From: Akkermansia sp.
GTDB lineage: Bacteria > Verrucomicrobiota > Verrucomicrobiia > Verrucomicrobiales > Akkermansiaceae
Assembly (NCBI GenBank): GCA_017390945.1
Contig: JAFOZZ010000070.1
Coordinates: 1-39,251 of the forward strand
Direction of reading: 5' to 3'
DNA: 39,251 nt
Position 1 is the first letter of the stretch. Each line of letters opens with the position of its first letter. Both the position numbers and the translations under genes were made by a program. The notes under the pieces were generated by a model. That model ran no database searches and was not told the origin of the DNA. It was given only the letters and a program-made list of their open reading frames with translations. This document shows, one piece after another, positions 26,732 to 34,143 of the stretch.

Positions 26732-27805
26732 ATGGATTACGCACCGCTGATAGAGAAGCGCCGCGCGCGCATGGCTGAGCTGGAAGAGGCGATTGCAGCC
26801 CCCGACCTTTTTGACGACCGTGCACGCGCCGAGGAGGTTATGCGCGAGCACCGCCGCACACAGGAACTGCTGCGCAGCTGGGATGAACTGTGCACCGCCT
26901 TGCAAAACAAGCAGGACGCCGAAGAACTCGCTGCCGGAGAAGATGCTGAGATGGCCGAAATGGCAGCCCTCGAACTCGAGGAACTGACACCGCGCATTGC
27001 CAGGCTGGAAGAAACGGTGCAGTACAGTCTGCTGCCGCGTGATGCGACGGAAGACCGCGACGCCATTGTGGAAATTCGCGCCGGTACCGGTGGTGACGAA
27101 GCCGCCCTCTTTGCCGGCAATCTGCTCGGTATGTACCAGCGCTATGCCGAAAGCCGAGGCTGGCGCATGGAGGTACTGGACGCCAGCCCGAACGACATCG
27201 GCGGCTTCAAGGAAGTCACGGCCCGCATCAGCGGTGAAGAAGTGTTCCGATTCCTCAAGTACGAGAGCGGTGTGCACCGCGTACAGCGCGTACCGGCCAC
27301 GGAAACGCAGGGGCGTATTCACACCTCCACCGCAACTGTCGCCGTACTGCCCGAGGCAGAGGAAGTGGACGTAGAGATTCGCCCCGAGGATTTGCGCATC
27401 GAAACCTGCCGCGCCGGTGGTGCCGGAGGTCAGCACGTGAACCGAACCGAATCCGCCGTACAGATTTTCCACCTTCCTACCGGCATCATGGTGCGCTGCG
27501 AGGATGGCCGCTCCCAGCTCAAGAACAAGGAGACAGGCCTTCGTATTCTGCGCGCCCGCCTCTTTGAAATGAAGCAGCGAGAGGCTCAGCAGAACTACTC
27601 CGCCCAGCGCCGCGCCCTCATTGGCTCCGGTGGCCGAGAGGAAAAAATCCGCACCTACAATTTCCCGCAGAACCGCCTGACAGATCACCGCATCGGCTAC
27701 ACCGCGTACAATCTGGACATCGTGGTCAACAGCGGCGCGCTGGATGATATTATTTCCCGCATGCAGCATGCCGAAATGCAGGAGCGCATGGATGAGCTCA
27801 AGTAA
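26732..27805 (+). CDS. prfA: Peptide chain release factor 1
   Basis: A 357-residue class I release factor. The PAT tripeptide that reads UAA and UAG is at about 188-190 (VPATETQGR), which identifies RF1 rather than RF2 (SPF). The GGQ motif that triggers peptide release is at about 232-234 (GAGGQHVNRT). GTGGDEAALFA and the C-terminal GREEKIRTYNFPQ are also standard. prmC, whose product methylates this glutamine, follows after six bases. Confidence 0.96.
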   Translation: MDYAPLIEKRRARMAELEEAIAAPDLFDDRARAEEVMREHRRTQELLRSWDELCTALQNKQDAEELAAGEDAEMAEMAALELEELTPRIARLEETVQYSLLPRDATEDRDAIVEIRAGTGGDEAALFAGNLLGMYQRYAESRGWRMEVLDASPNDIGGFKEVTARISGEEVFRFLKYESGVHRVQRVPATETQGRIHTSTATVAVLPEAEEVDVEIRPEDLRIETCRAGGAGGQHVNRTESAVQIFHLPTGIMVRCEDGRSQLKNKETGLRILRARLFEMKQREAQQNYSAQRRALIGSGGREEKIRTYNFPQNRLTDHRIGYTAYNLDIVVNSGALDDIISRMQHAEMQERMDELK

Positions 27806-27811
27806 TTAGCC

Positions 27812-28726
27812 ATGAAGACAATACAGGACATCCTGACAAGTGGCACAGCTTACCTGGAGGCACGCGGTGTGGAAGGTGCCCGCCACTCCATGCAAAGCCT
27901 GTTGGTACACGTGCTGGGCAAAAACAAGACATGGCTTTACCTGCACTACGATGACCCGCTGAGCGAGGAGCAGCTGGCTCCGCTGCGTGAGTTGCTGCGC
28001 GTGCGTGGTAAGGGCGTACCCTTGCAGCACCTGCTGGGCAGCACGGAGTTCTACCGCCGCGAGTTCCGCACCGATGCCCGCGCCCTCATTCCCCGCCCCG
28101 AAACTGAGGAACTGGTGGAAATGGCACTGGGCATGGCCACCCGCAAAGAGGGGCTGCAAGTGCTGGATATGGGCTGCGGCTCCGGCATCATTGGCATCAC
28201 GCTTGCGCTGGAGCTGGCAAAGTTCCACCCCCAGGTCGTCATGGCCGATATTTCCGAAGCCGCCCTTTCCCTCACACTGGAAAATGCAACAGCCTTGGGA
28301 GCTAAGGTGAAAACCTACCGCAGCGACCTCTTCTCCGCCTGGACACCGGCGGAGGACAACGCGGTCGTGCCGCCCACCGGCTTTGACCTGGTGCTGGCCA
28401 ATCTGCCCTATGTGCCCGATGGCGAACAAGTGGCCACAGAGGTAACACACGACCCGGCTACGGCACTCTACGGTGGACCGGATGGTCTGGATATCGTCCG
28501 CCGTTTCCTTGAAGAAGCCCGTCCGCACCTGGCAAAAGACTGCCTTGTGCTGCTGGAGGTAGGCCACGACCAGGGAGAAGCCACCCGAGCCTGCATGGAG
28601 GAGCTCGGCTACCAGAACACACGCGTGCTTACCGATATGAGCGGCAAGCCCCGCTTCCCCATGGGCTATGCGGCCGCAGACTTCATTCCGCAGCCGGAAC
28701 CCACCACCAACGACAGCAATGAATGA
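27812..28726 (+). CDS. prmC: Release-factor glutamine methyltransferase
   Basis: A 304-residue SAM-dependent methyltransferase that modifies the GGQ glutamine of release factors. An N-terminal helical domain (about 1-85) is followed by the Rossmann domain with PRPETEELV, the SAM loop DMGCGSGIIGI and LYGGPDGLD. The catalytic NPPY motif reads NLPY (197-200), keeping the asparagine and tyrosine. Placement right after prfA confirms the call. Confidence 0.94.
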   Translation: MKTIQDILTSGTAYLEARGVEGARHSMQSLLVHVLGKNKTWLYLHYDDPLSEEQLAPLRELLRVRGKGVPLQHLLGSTEFYRREFRTDARALIPRPETEELVEMALGMATRKEGLQVLDMGCGSGIIGITLALELAKFHPQVVMADISEAALSLTLENATALGAKVKTYRSDLFSAWTPAEDNAVVPPTGFDLVLANLPYVPDGEQVATEVTHDPATALYGGPDGLDIVRRFLEEARPHLAKDCLVLLEVGHDQGEATRACMEELGYQNTRVLTDMSGKPRFPMGYAAADFIPQPEPTTNDSNE

Positions 28727-29360
28727 GCAATGGCCCATTTACCCGCTGGTGCGACTCACCATCGGCAAGATAGCCGGCTTTGCGGCACGCATATCAGTAG
28801 CCATACCGGTGTGCCAGGTACTTTCCTTGCTCATGGTGCTCCTGCTGCCACCAGCCTGTGAGAGCATGGCCTTTGCCTGCTATTGCACGGCCGATGCCCT
28901 GTTCTACCTGCTGCTGGCGCTTCTGGTACTGCTGGCGCTGTGGTGTCACAATGTTCTGTTGGCTGGGCGCGGTTTTGCCTTTACGCGTTTTCTGCTGTTG
29001 TTTGGCATCTTTCTGGCGCTTACCATGCTGGTGAGCATGACCTACAGCTTCTTCACCGGCACGCTGCTGCTGGCGCGTCAGTACGAGATACCCTTCATTC
29101 TATGGGTACTGCTGAGCTGCAGTCAGCTGCTCAATCTGGGCAATATGGCCGCCCTGCCCGCCAAAGGTCGCTGGCTGATAGGGGGCTACATGCTGTTGCT
29201 CCTGCTCATTCTGCTCACCAAGGATACCCCGCTGCTGCCGCTCTGCATCCTGTTTGAAATCCTGTGGAGCATAGCCGGCTATAAACTCCTGCGCCGCCTG
29301 GCAGCTGCAGCGCCGCACATCATCTCCATGCCCGAGCGACCGGAAAGCGCCTCGCATTAG
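28719..29360 (+). CDS. Multi-pass membrane protein, function unknown
   Basis: A 213-residue protein starting at ATG 28719, which overlaps the prmC end by eight bases; starts further upstream would lie deeper in prmC. Five or six hydrophobic segments cover most of the length (for example VLSLLMVLLLPP, LFYLLLALLVLLALW, FLLLFGIFLALTMLVSM, WLIGGYMLLLLLILL). Loops are short, the C-terminus is probably cytoplasmic, and no motif is recognised. The overlap implies translation coupled to prmC. The promoter of the potassium uptake genes begins two bases after its stop. Confidence 0.7.
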   Translation: MNEQWPIYPLVRLTIGKIAGFAARISVAIPVCQVLSLLMVLLLPPACESMAFACYCTADALFYLLLALLVLLALWCHNVLLAGRGFAFTRFLLLFGIFLALTMLVSMTYSFFTGTLLLARQYEIPFILWVLLSCSQLLNLGNMAALPAKGRWLIGGYMLLLLLILLTKDTPLLPLCILFEILWSIAGYKLLRRLAAAAPHIISMPERPESASH

Positions 29361-29362
29361 GG

Positions 29363-29391
29363 TTGCCAGAGCCACAATATCATGGTATAAT
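29363..29391 (+). promoter_or_regulatory. Promoter of the potassium uptake operon
   Basis: TTGCCA (29363-29368), 17 bases, consensus TATAAT (29386-29391). The start near 29398 leaves a leader of about eight bases before ATG 29406. Confidence 0.75.
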
Positions 29392-29405
29392 ACCGCTGCA
29401 CTTCC

Positions 29406-31193
29406 ATGAACATACAGCATGAACGCCAATACCGCGCGCTGGAGCTGCCCGAGATTATCACCGGGTTGCTCGCCATGCTTATTGTGCTGTGGGAGGCTTG
29501 TTTTGCGGGGCTGGCGAATGGCCCCACGGAGCAGGAAATGTTTGAAAAAGAGCTTCACCTGCTGCTGGGTGGCGTGGTGTGGCTGAACTCACTCATTGTA
29601 CTGTTACACTTCATTACCAAGCTATTACACCGCGAACACCCGGGGCGGTTCCTCATCTGGCAGTTGCTGACAGGTATTGTAGCCTCGCTGGTATTCTGGG
29701 GCGGCATACAGCAAGCCCTGCCGGAGCTGGCATTCCTGGTCAGTATGATGCTGAGCTTCATCATCGGCATTTATTCCTTCATCACCATCCGTGTACTGGC
29801 ACTGGCCCGCCAGCGCCAGACACGCACCCGCAACAAGAGCCACTGGAGCCCGGCGGTCGTCTTCTTCACGTGGATGATTTCCTTCGTGCTCATCAGCACC
29901 CTGCTCCTGCTCACGCCCGGTGCCACGCACAAGCCCATCAGCTTTACGGATGCTTTCTTTACCTGCGCGTCCGCCATTTCCATCACCGGCCTCACCTGTG
30001 TTGATGTCGCCAGCACATTCACTGCACTCGGCAAGGTCGTGCTGCTGGCAGATATCCAGATAGGAGCTATGGGTGTCATGACCTTCTCGTACTTCGTGCT
30101 CTTAATGGTCGGCAAGCAGCTGGCTGTGCGCGACCGCGTGGCTATCTCCTCCCTGCTGGACCAACGCGGCACCAATATCATCCCCTCGCTCATTAAGGCT
30201 GTTATCTTTATTACCTTCTCTGTGGAAGCCATTGGCGCTGTACTGCTCTACATGCTGTGGAACGGAGCCCCCGGCGTACCGCAGGAGCACCTGTGGTTCC
30301 GCGCCCTCTTCCACGCCATATCCGCCTTCTGCAACGCCGGCATCTCACTCTTCCCGCAGAATATGGCCGAGGCCTGCGTGGCAGACGACAAGCTGGTGCA
30401 AGGCGTCATGATGCTGCTGACGCTGGCCGGCACGCTGGGCTTCAGCGTTTACCTCGAAGCCCTGACCCGCCTGCGTAATAAGCTGACAGGCAAGCGCAAC
30501 CCGGTGCGCTGGAGCACGCATTCCTGGCTGGTGGTACGCGTGACCCTCATTGTCATGCTGACCGGTGCGGTAGCACTGTCCATTCTGGGTGCACTGGAGC
30601 CCTCCAATCACAGCCAATCTGCCGATTTCAACATGTGGGAAAGCCTGTGGAATACCATTGGGCGCTCCGCTGGTTTCACCATCACGGATATCAGCAGCTA
30701 CGGCCCCGTCTACCAGCTGTTCCTCTGCCTGCTCATGTTTGTGGGCGGCAACCCCGCCGGCACAGGCGGTGGCGTATTCGCGCCGGTCTTTGCCCTGTGC
30801 ATACTGGAGGTACTGCGCGTGCTGCGAGGCCAGCAGGATCTGGAGCTGCATGGGCGCCGCATCGCCCGCAACACGGTTGAGCGAGCGATGGCCACGGTAG
30901 TGCTTTCCACCTTCTGGATTGCAGCCAGTACCATGCTGCTACTCCTGTTCGAGCCGGGCATTTCGCAATCCGACAACGGCACCATCAAGCTGCTTTTCCT
31001 GGAAATCAGCGCCTACACTACCACCGGCTTCTCCATCTGCAATCCCGGTGAGCTCACCAATCTTTCCAAACTCTTCATTTGTGCCAATATGTTGTTTGGC
31101 CGTGTGGGCATGTTCACCTTCATGCTCATCTTCATCAAGCAGAAAGACCCCTCCCCCCTGCGTTACCCCGAAACACGTTTACCCCTCACCTGA
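29406..31193 (+). CDS. ktrB: TrkH/KtrB-family potassium uptake membrane subunit
   Basis: A 595-residue ion-conducting subunit. The four pore-loop glycines of the family are in SITGLTCVD (about 192), FCNAGISLF (about 308), SAGFTITD (about 423) and TTTGFSIC (about 539). The first 130 residues form an extra membrane block of about four helices not present in standard KtrB (near 450 residues) or TrkH (near 480). ktrA follows after eight bases, supporting an uptake system gated by a cytoplasmic RCK ring. Whether it is Trk-like (H+) or Ktr-like (Na+) coupled cannot be told. Confidence 0.88.
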   Translation: MNIQHERQYRALELPEIITGLLAMLIVLWEACFAGLANGPTEQEMFEKELHLLLGGVVWLNSLIVLLHFITKLLHREHPGRFLIWQLLTGIVASLVFWGGIQQALPELAFLVSMMLSFIIGIYSFITIRVLALARQRQTRTRNKSHWSPAVVFFTWMISFVLISTLLLLTPGATHKPISFTDAFFTCASAISITGLTCVDVASTFTALGKVVLLADIQIGAMGVMTFSYFVLLMVGKQLAVRDRVAISSLLDQRGTNIIPSLIKAVIFITFSVEAIGAVLLYMLWNGAPGVPQEHLWFRALFHAISAFCNAGISLFPQNMAEACVADDKLVQGVMMLLTLAGTLGFSVYLEALTRLRNKLTGKRNPVRWSTHSWLVVRVTLIVMLTGAVALSILGALEPSNHSQSADFNMWESLWNTIGRSAGFTITDISSYGPVYQLFLCLLMFVGGNPAGTGGGVFAPVFALCILEVLRVLRGQQDLELHGRRIARNTVERAMATVVLSTFWIAASTMLLLLFEPGISQSDNGTIKLLFLEISAYTTTGFSICNPGELTNLSKLFICANMLFGRVGMFTFMLIFIKQKDPSPLRYPETRLPLT

Positions 31194-31201
31194 TTATTGT
31201 T

Positions 31202-31903
31202 ATGAAATTCGTTATCATTGGTTTAGGACAATTTGGCCGCGCCCTTGCGCTCTACCTGAGTGACAGTGGTTTCGAGGTAACTGTGCTCGACGAAAAGGAA
31301 AGTGTGGTTGAGGAAATCAAAAATCAGGTAGCCGACGCTCACATCGGCGATGCCACAGATATGCGAGTGCTGCGCCGCCTCGACCTGGTGGACGACGAAA
31401 CCTACGTTATTGTCGCCGTTGGCGAGAATTTCGAGCGCAATATTCTGATTACAGCACAGCTGCGCGAGCTGGGTGTAAAGAACCTCTACGCACGTACCGT
31501 CAATGAGCTGCACGGCAAGGTGCTCAAGCTCATCGGCATCAGTGAGCTGTTCCGCGTGGAAGACGTAGCCGCCAAGCAGCTGGCAGACCGCTTCATCAAC
31601 GAAGGCCTGATGCGCCAGCGTAAAATCGATGCCACGCACTCCCTGGCCGATGTACAGTTGCCCGCTGAATGGGTGGGCAAAACCCTGCAAGAGGTGGACA
31701 TGCGCAAGCAGTACCGCCTGAACCTGCTCACCGTGCGACGTGGCAAGAGCAGCGAGGCCAATGCCGATGACGTGCTCTCCCAGCCCGAGCAGCCCGTGAT
31801 TGACTCCCCGCAGCCGACCCTGCAATTCCTGGAGGGTGACGTGTTGGTGATTTTCGGCAAGGACGAAGACCTGAACGCCTTTGTGAAGAAGTTTGACCTC
31901 TGA
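31202..31903 (+). CDS. ktrA: KtrA/TrkA-type nucleotide-binding regulatory subunit
   Basis: A 233-residue cytoplasmic RCK protein. The Rossmann glycine loop is GLGQFG (7-12), followed by the acidic residue at the end of the second strand (VLDEKE). A C-terminal TrkA_C domain (about 145-233) follows, ending in EGDVLVIFGKDEDL. It is single-unit like KtrA, not a tandem like E. coli TrkA. ATG 31202 is used; the frame extends upstream only through the end of ktrB. The product should gate the channel encoded just upstream by binding ATP/ADP or NAD(H). Confidence 0.9.
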   Translation: MKFVIIGLGQFGRALALYLSDSGFEVTVLDEKESVVEEIKNQVADAHIGDATDMRVLRRLDLVDDETYVIVAVGENFERNILITAQLRELGVKNLYARTVNELHGKVLKLIGISELFRVEDVAAKQLADRFINEGLMRQRKIDATHSLADVQLPAEWVGKTLQEVDMRKQYRLNLLTVRRGKSSEANADDVLSQPEQPVIDSPQPTLQFLEGDVLVIFGKDEDLNAFVKKFDL

Positions 31904-31920
31904 TTCATCTCTCCATCACC

Positions 31921-32550
31921 ATGAGCGAACGCGTTACTCTGCCGGAGAAAACATACAGCGGCTATATCTTCGACCTCGATGGCACGCTGGTCGATAGCAT
32001 GCAGACTCACTACAAAGCCTGGCGCTGGGCTCTGAAAAACAATGGCGCACCTCACGAGGCTTTCCTGTGGGATGAGTTTATCGCCCACGGCGGCATGGCA
32101 GCCCCCGACATCGTGGCGGATTTGAACCGCACCTATGGCTTACACATGCCCCCCCAGGCTGTCGCTACGCAAAAACGCGAGCGTTACGATTACCTGCTCG
32201 AAACGGAGCAGCTGCCCATCATCCCCGAAACGATGGAGCTAGTGCGCACCCTGAAGGCCAACGGCATTCCCTACGCCATTGGCACCGGCAGCGTTATCAA
32301 CGGCGCGCGTGCCACACTGCGCTCCGCAGGCGTGGAGGAGCTCTTCCCCATCATTGTCACCCCGGACGACGTGCCCCCGGGCCGCGGCAAGCCCGAGCCG
32401 GATATCTTCCTGCTGGCAGCCGAGCGCATGGGCATTGCCCCCACCGAGTGCGTGGTATTCGAGGACGCCACACCGGGCATTCAGGCAGCCCTCGCCGCCG
32501 GTATGGACTACGTCCGCGTAGCCGACGCCCCCAGACCGCAAGAAGATTAA
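31921..32550 (+). CDS. HAD-superfamily phosphatase, beta-phosphoglucomutase-like
   Basis: A 209-residue HAD hydrolase. Motif I is FDLDGTLVDS (about 17-26) with the nucleophile and acid/base aspartates. A helical cap follows. Motif II is the GTGS loop, motif III is GKPEPDIF, and motif IV is VVFEDATPGIQAA. The overall form is the phosphoglucomutase/phosphoglycolate phosphatase subgroup. Substrate cannot be assigned. It begins 17 bases after ktrA and is probably the last gene of the potassium operon; a hairpin terminator follows 31 bases later. Confidence 0.88.
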   Translation: MSERVTLPEKTYSGYIFDLDGTLVDSMQTHYKAWRWALKNNGAPHEAFLWDEFIAHGGMAAPDIVADLNRTYGLHMPPQAVATQKRERYDYLLETEQLPIIPETMELVRTLKANGIPYAIGTGSVINGARATLRSAGVEELFPIIVTPDDVPPGRGKPEPDIFLLAAERMGIAPTECVVFEDATPGIQAALAAGMDYVRVADAPRPQED

Positions 32551-32581
32551 ACGCGCATATAGATTAACGTCCAAAACAAAC

Positions 32582-32614
32582 GCCCTCGCCTGCGATTTCT
32601 CCGCAAGCGAGGGC
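32582..32614. terminator. Bidirectional terminator between HAD and lipoprotein genes
   Basis: GCCCTCGC (32582-32589) pairs with GCGAGGGC (32607-32614), with further TGCG/CGCA pairing inside. T-rich runs flank it on both strands (AAATCTTTT on plus, CGTTTGTTTT on minus), fitting its place between convergent genes. Confidence 0.85.
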
Positions 32615-32642
32615 AAATCTTTTGTGATGATGTGGGGGCGGC

Positions 32643-33143
32643 TTACTTCTTAACAGGTGCCTGCCACAGGTAAGACTGCTCCGTATCCGTCAGCTTGCCA
32701 TCCACATACAGTTCCATACGCCAGGACAGAATATCACCACGGCGGCGGCGCTCCGCGCCATCGAAGAAGAACTTCGTCAGCTGAGTAGATGCCGACTGGC
32801 GAGGCTCCTTAATCTCCACGGTACGCGTAATCTCCTTGGAGGCGGTAAGAGCCTGCGTATAACGCATCACCAGCTTAGTGGGCTTGGAGGGAGAGGCATC
32901 ATACCAACGCACATAGTAATAATCGCCCACGCGATTCAGGCGCTCCTTATTAGTGCGTGCGCCATACATCAGATACTTGGAGTGCGCACGGCGCGGGGCA
33001 TTATCAATGTTCCACGACGGCTCGGAGGTCGACTTCAGCGGCAAATCAGACACCTCGGTAATGGTCGATACCTTATATGAACCGCAAGAAGCCAGCATCA
33101 CAGCAGCCATTGCGCCCAGTATCATGTTCACAGAAAACTTCAT
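32643..33143 (-). CDS. Small lipoprotein, function unknown
   Basis: A 166-residue protein from ATG 33143. It has a lipoprotein signal peptide with the lipobox LASC and C20 as the lipidation site, followed by GSYKVST. The mature domain is charged and rich in aromatic residues (YYYVRWYD, SYLWQAP), with a basic RRRRG stretch near residue 130. I know no family. A leaderless promoter lies directly before the start. The frame extends further upstream but would run through a terminator and the tRNA gene, so the longer version is rejected. Confidence 0.8.
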   Translation of the reverse strand: MKFSVNMILGAMAAVMLASCGSYKVSTITEVSDLPLKSTSEPSWNIDNAPRRAHSKYLMYGARTNKERLNRVGDYYYVRWYDASPSKPTKLVMRYTQALTASKEITRTVEIKEPRQSASTQLTKFFFDGAERRRRGDILSWRMELYVDGKLTDTEQSYLWQAPVKK

Positions 33144-33149
33144 AACTCT

Positions 33150-33178
33150 ATTCAACAACACATCCCGCCATTTGTCAA
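33150..33178 (-). promoter_or_regulatory. Promoter of the lipoprotein gene, leaderless
   Basis: On the minus strand TTGACA (33178-33173), 17 bases, TTGAAT (33155-33150). The expected start falls on the A of ATG 33143. Confidence 0.6.
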
Positions 33179-33242
33179 TGAAAAAAGGCAGCTTTTCCGG
33201 TCTTCTCCGCCGAGTTTTCTCCGCTCGCGGTCTCTCAAAGCA

Positions 33243-33280
33243 AAAAGCACAACATAGACGAAAATCTATATTGTGCTTTT
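33243..33280 (-). terminator. Terminator of the tRNA-Cys gene
   Basis: AAAAGCACAA pairs with TTGTGCTTTT over ten bases, with ATAGA/TCTAT inside and one mismatch. On the minus strand it ends in a T run, directly downstream of the tRNA 3' end. Confidence 0.88.
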
Positions 33281-33283
33281 CAG

Positions 33284-33357
33284 AGGCGGGAGTGGGATTT
33301 GAACCCACGAATGTCGGTTTTGCAAACCGATGCCTTAGGCCACTTGGCTATCCCGCC
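33284..33357 (-). tRNA. tRNA-Cys (anticodon GCA)
   Basis: A complete 74-nt cloverleaf on the minus strand. Acceptor is GGCGGGA/TCCCGCC, D stem GCC/GGC, anticodon stem TCGGT/ACCGA with loop TTGCAAA (anticodon GCA), T stem GTGGG/CCCAC with loop TTCAAAT, and discriminator base U73, which is a cysteine identity element. CCA is not encoded. A promoter and a terminator flank it, so it is a single-gene unit. Confidence 0.97.
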
Positions 33358-33376
33358 GTCGCGTGGTTGCGGGAGG

Positions 33377-33405
33377 AGTATATACCCGCACCGCACAGAT
33401 GTCAA
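33377..33405 (-). promoter_or_regulatory. Promoter of tRNA-Cys
   Basis: A perfect TTGACA (33405-33400), 17 bases, TATACT (33382-33377) on the minus strand, placing the start about 13 bases before the mature tRNA 5' end. Confidence 0.85.
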
Positions 33406-34030
33406 GTATATATTTTCAGTTTTGTTGATTTTTTAGCGAAAAAAAGAGGACTCGGCTTCTCTACCCCCTTTGCAGCAGTGTGGCGTATTCTTAGAGCACA
33501 CGGCGATGTCGCTCGCTATCCGGCTGTGCGTAGCGTGTAGCTTCGCGGAGCATGTGAGTGTACATACGCACCGCAAGAGTACTGCCAGCAAAGCGGTCGT
33601 GACAGTTATCTTCCGTGATGGAAAAATGTATGCGGTATTCCTTTTTGCACTTGACTAAATCGTCCGTCTGTTGTACTTCTGTCTCCAGAGGCCCGCGTTG
33701 GATATGGCGTCGTTGGCAATTGGAGCCCTCTATCCCCAGTCCAAATGCGGGCTTTTGCTGCATTCCAATACAGGCGCTTTCTGTTTAACACCGCCCTATT
33801 TCCTCCTTTCCGTGAATACTTATAATGCAGCATACTCGTTGGGTGTGGCTATCAATTTTAGAGGTGTCTAGCTGAAATTCGGCAATTTCATTCATTATTA
33901 CTCACAAACAAAAACGCTCGTAATTACACAACACCATCTCCTAACAATCCAACAACAAACTTTAGCAACATTTTAATCTTACTTTAGAACATCAACTCAG
34001 CCTCATTTAGCACGTTGTCAATATTTTAAC
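33406..34030. other. Gene-poor intergenic region
   Basis: About 620 bases without a gene I can support. Short open frames on the minus strand (33491-33763 and 33606-33833) overlap each other and resemble no family. One 6-bp inverted repeat, GCCCGC/GCGGGC, spans 33691-33752. From about 33890 the DNA becomes strongly AT-rich up to the autotransporter promoter. The middle part could be decayed coding sequence. Confidence 0.5.
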
Positions 34031-34059
34031 TTGTAATCATATTTTGAATTCAATATACT
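34031..34059 (+). promoter_or_regulatory. Promoter of the autotransporter gene
   Basis: TTGTAA (34031-34036), 17 bases, TATACT (34054-34059). The start near 34066 leaves a leader of about 78 bases, the longest leader inferred here. Confidence 0.65.
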
Positions 34060-34143
34060 TCAGACAAATGTCGGACGGAGACTATTCTCACACTGTTTTA
34101 GAAAACACAACGTCGTCAATCAACCTAACAGAGATCGAACACC

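Noticed and set aside
32953..33540. Plus-strand open frame of 195 codons near the tRNA.
   Set aside because: It translates the antisense of tRNA-Cys (GFEPTNVGF...), a familiar false protein, and overlaps the lipoprotein gene.
33691..33752. Acceptor-stem-like pairing GCCCGC/GCGGGC suggesting a tRNA remnant.
   Set aside because: No D, anticodon or T arm can be formed between the two halves.
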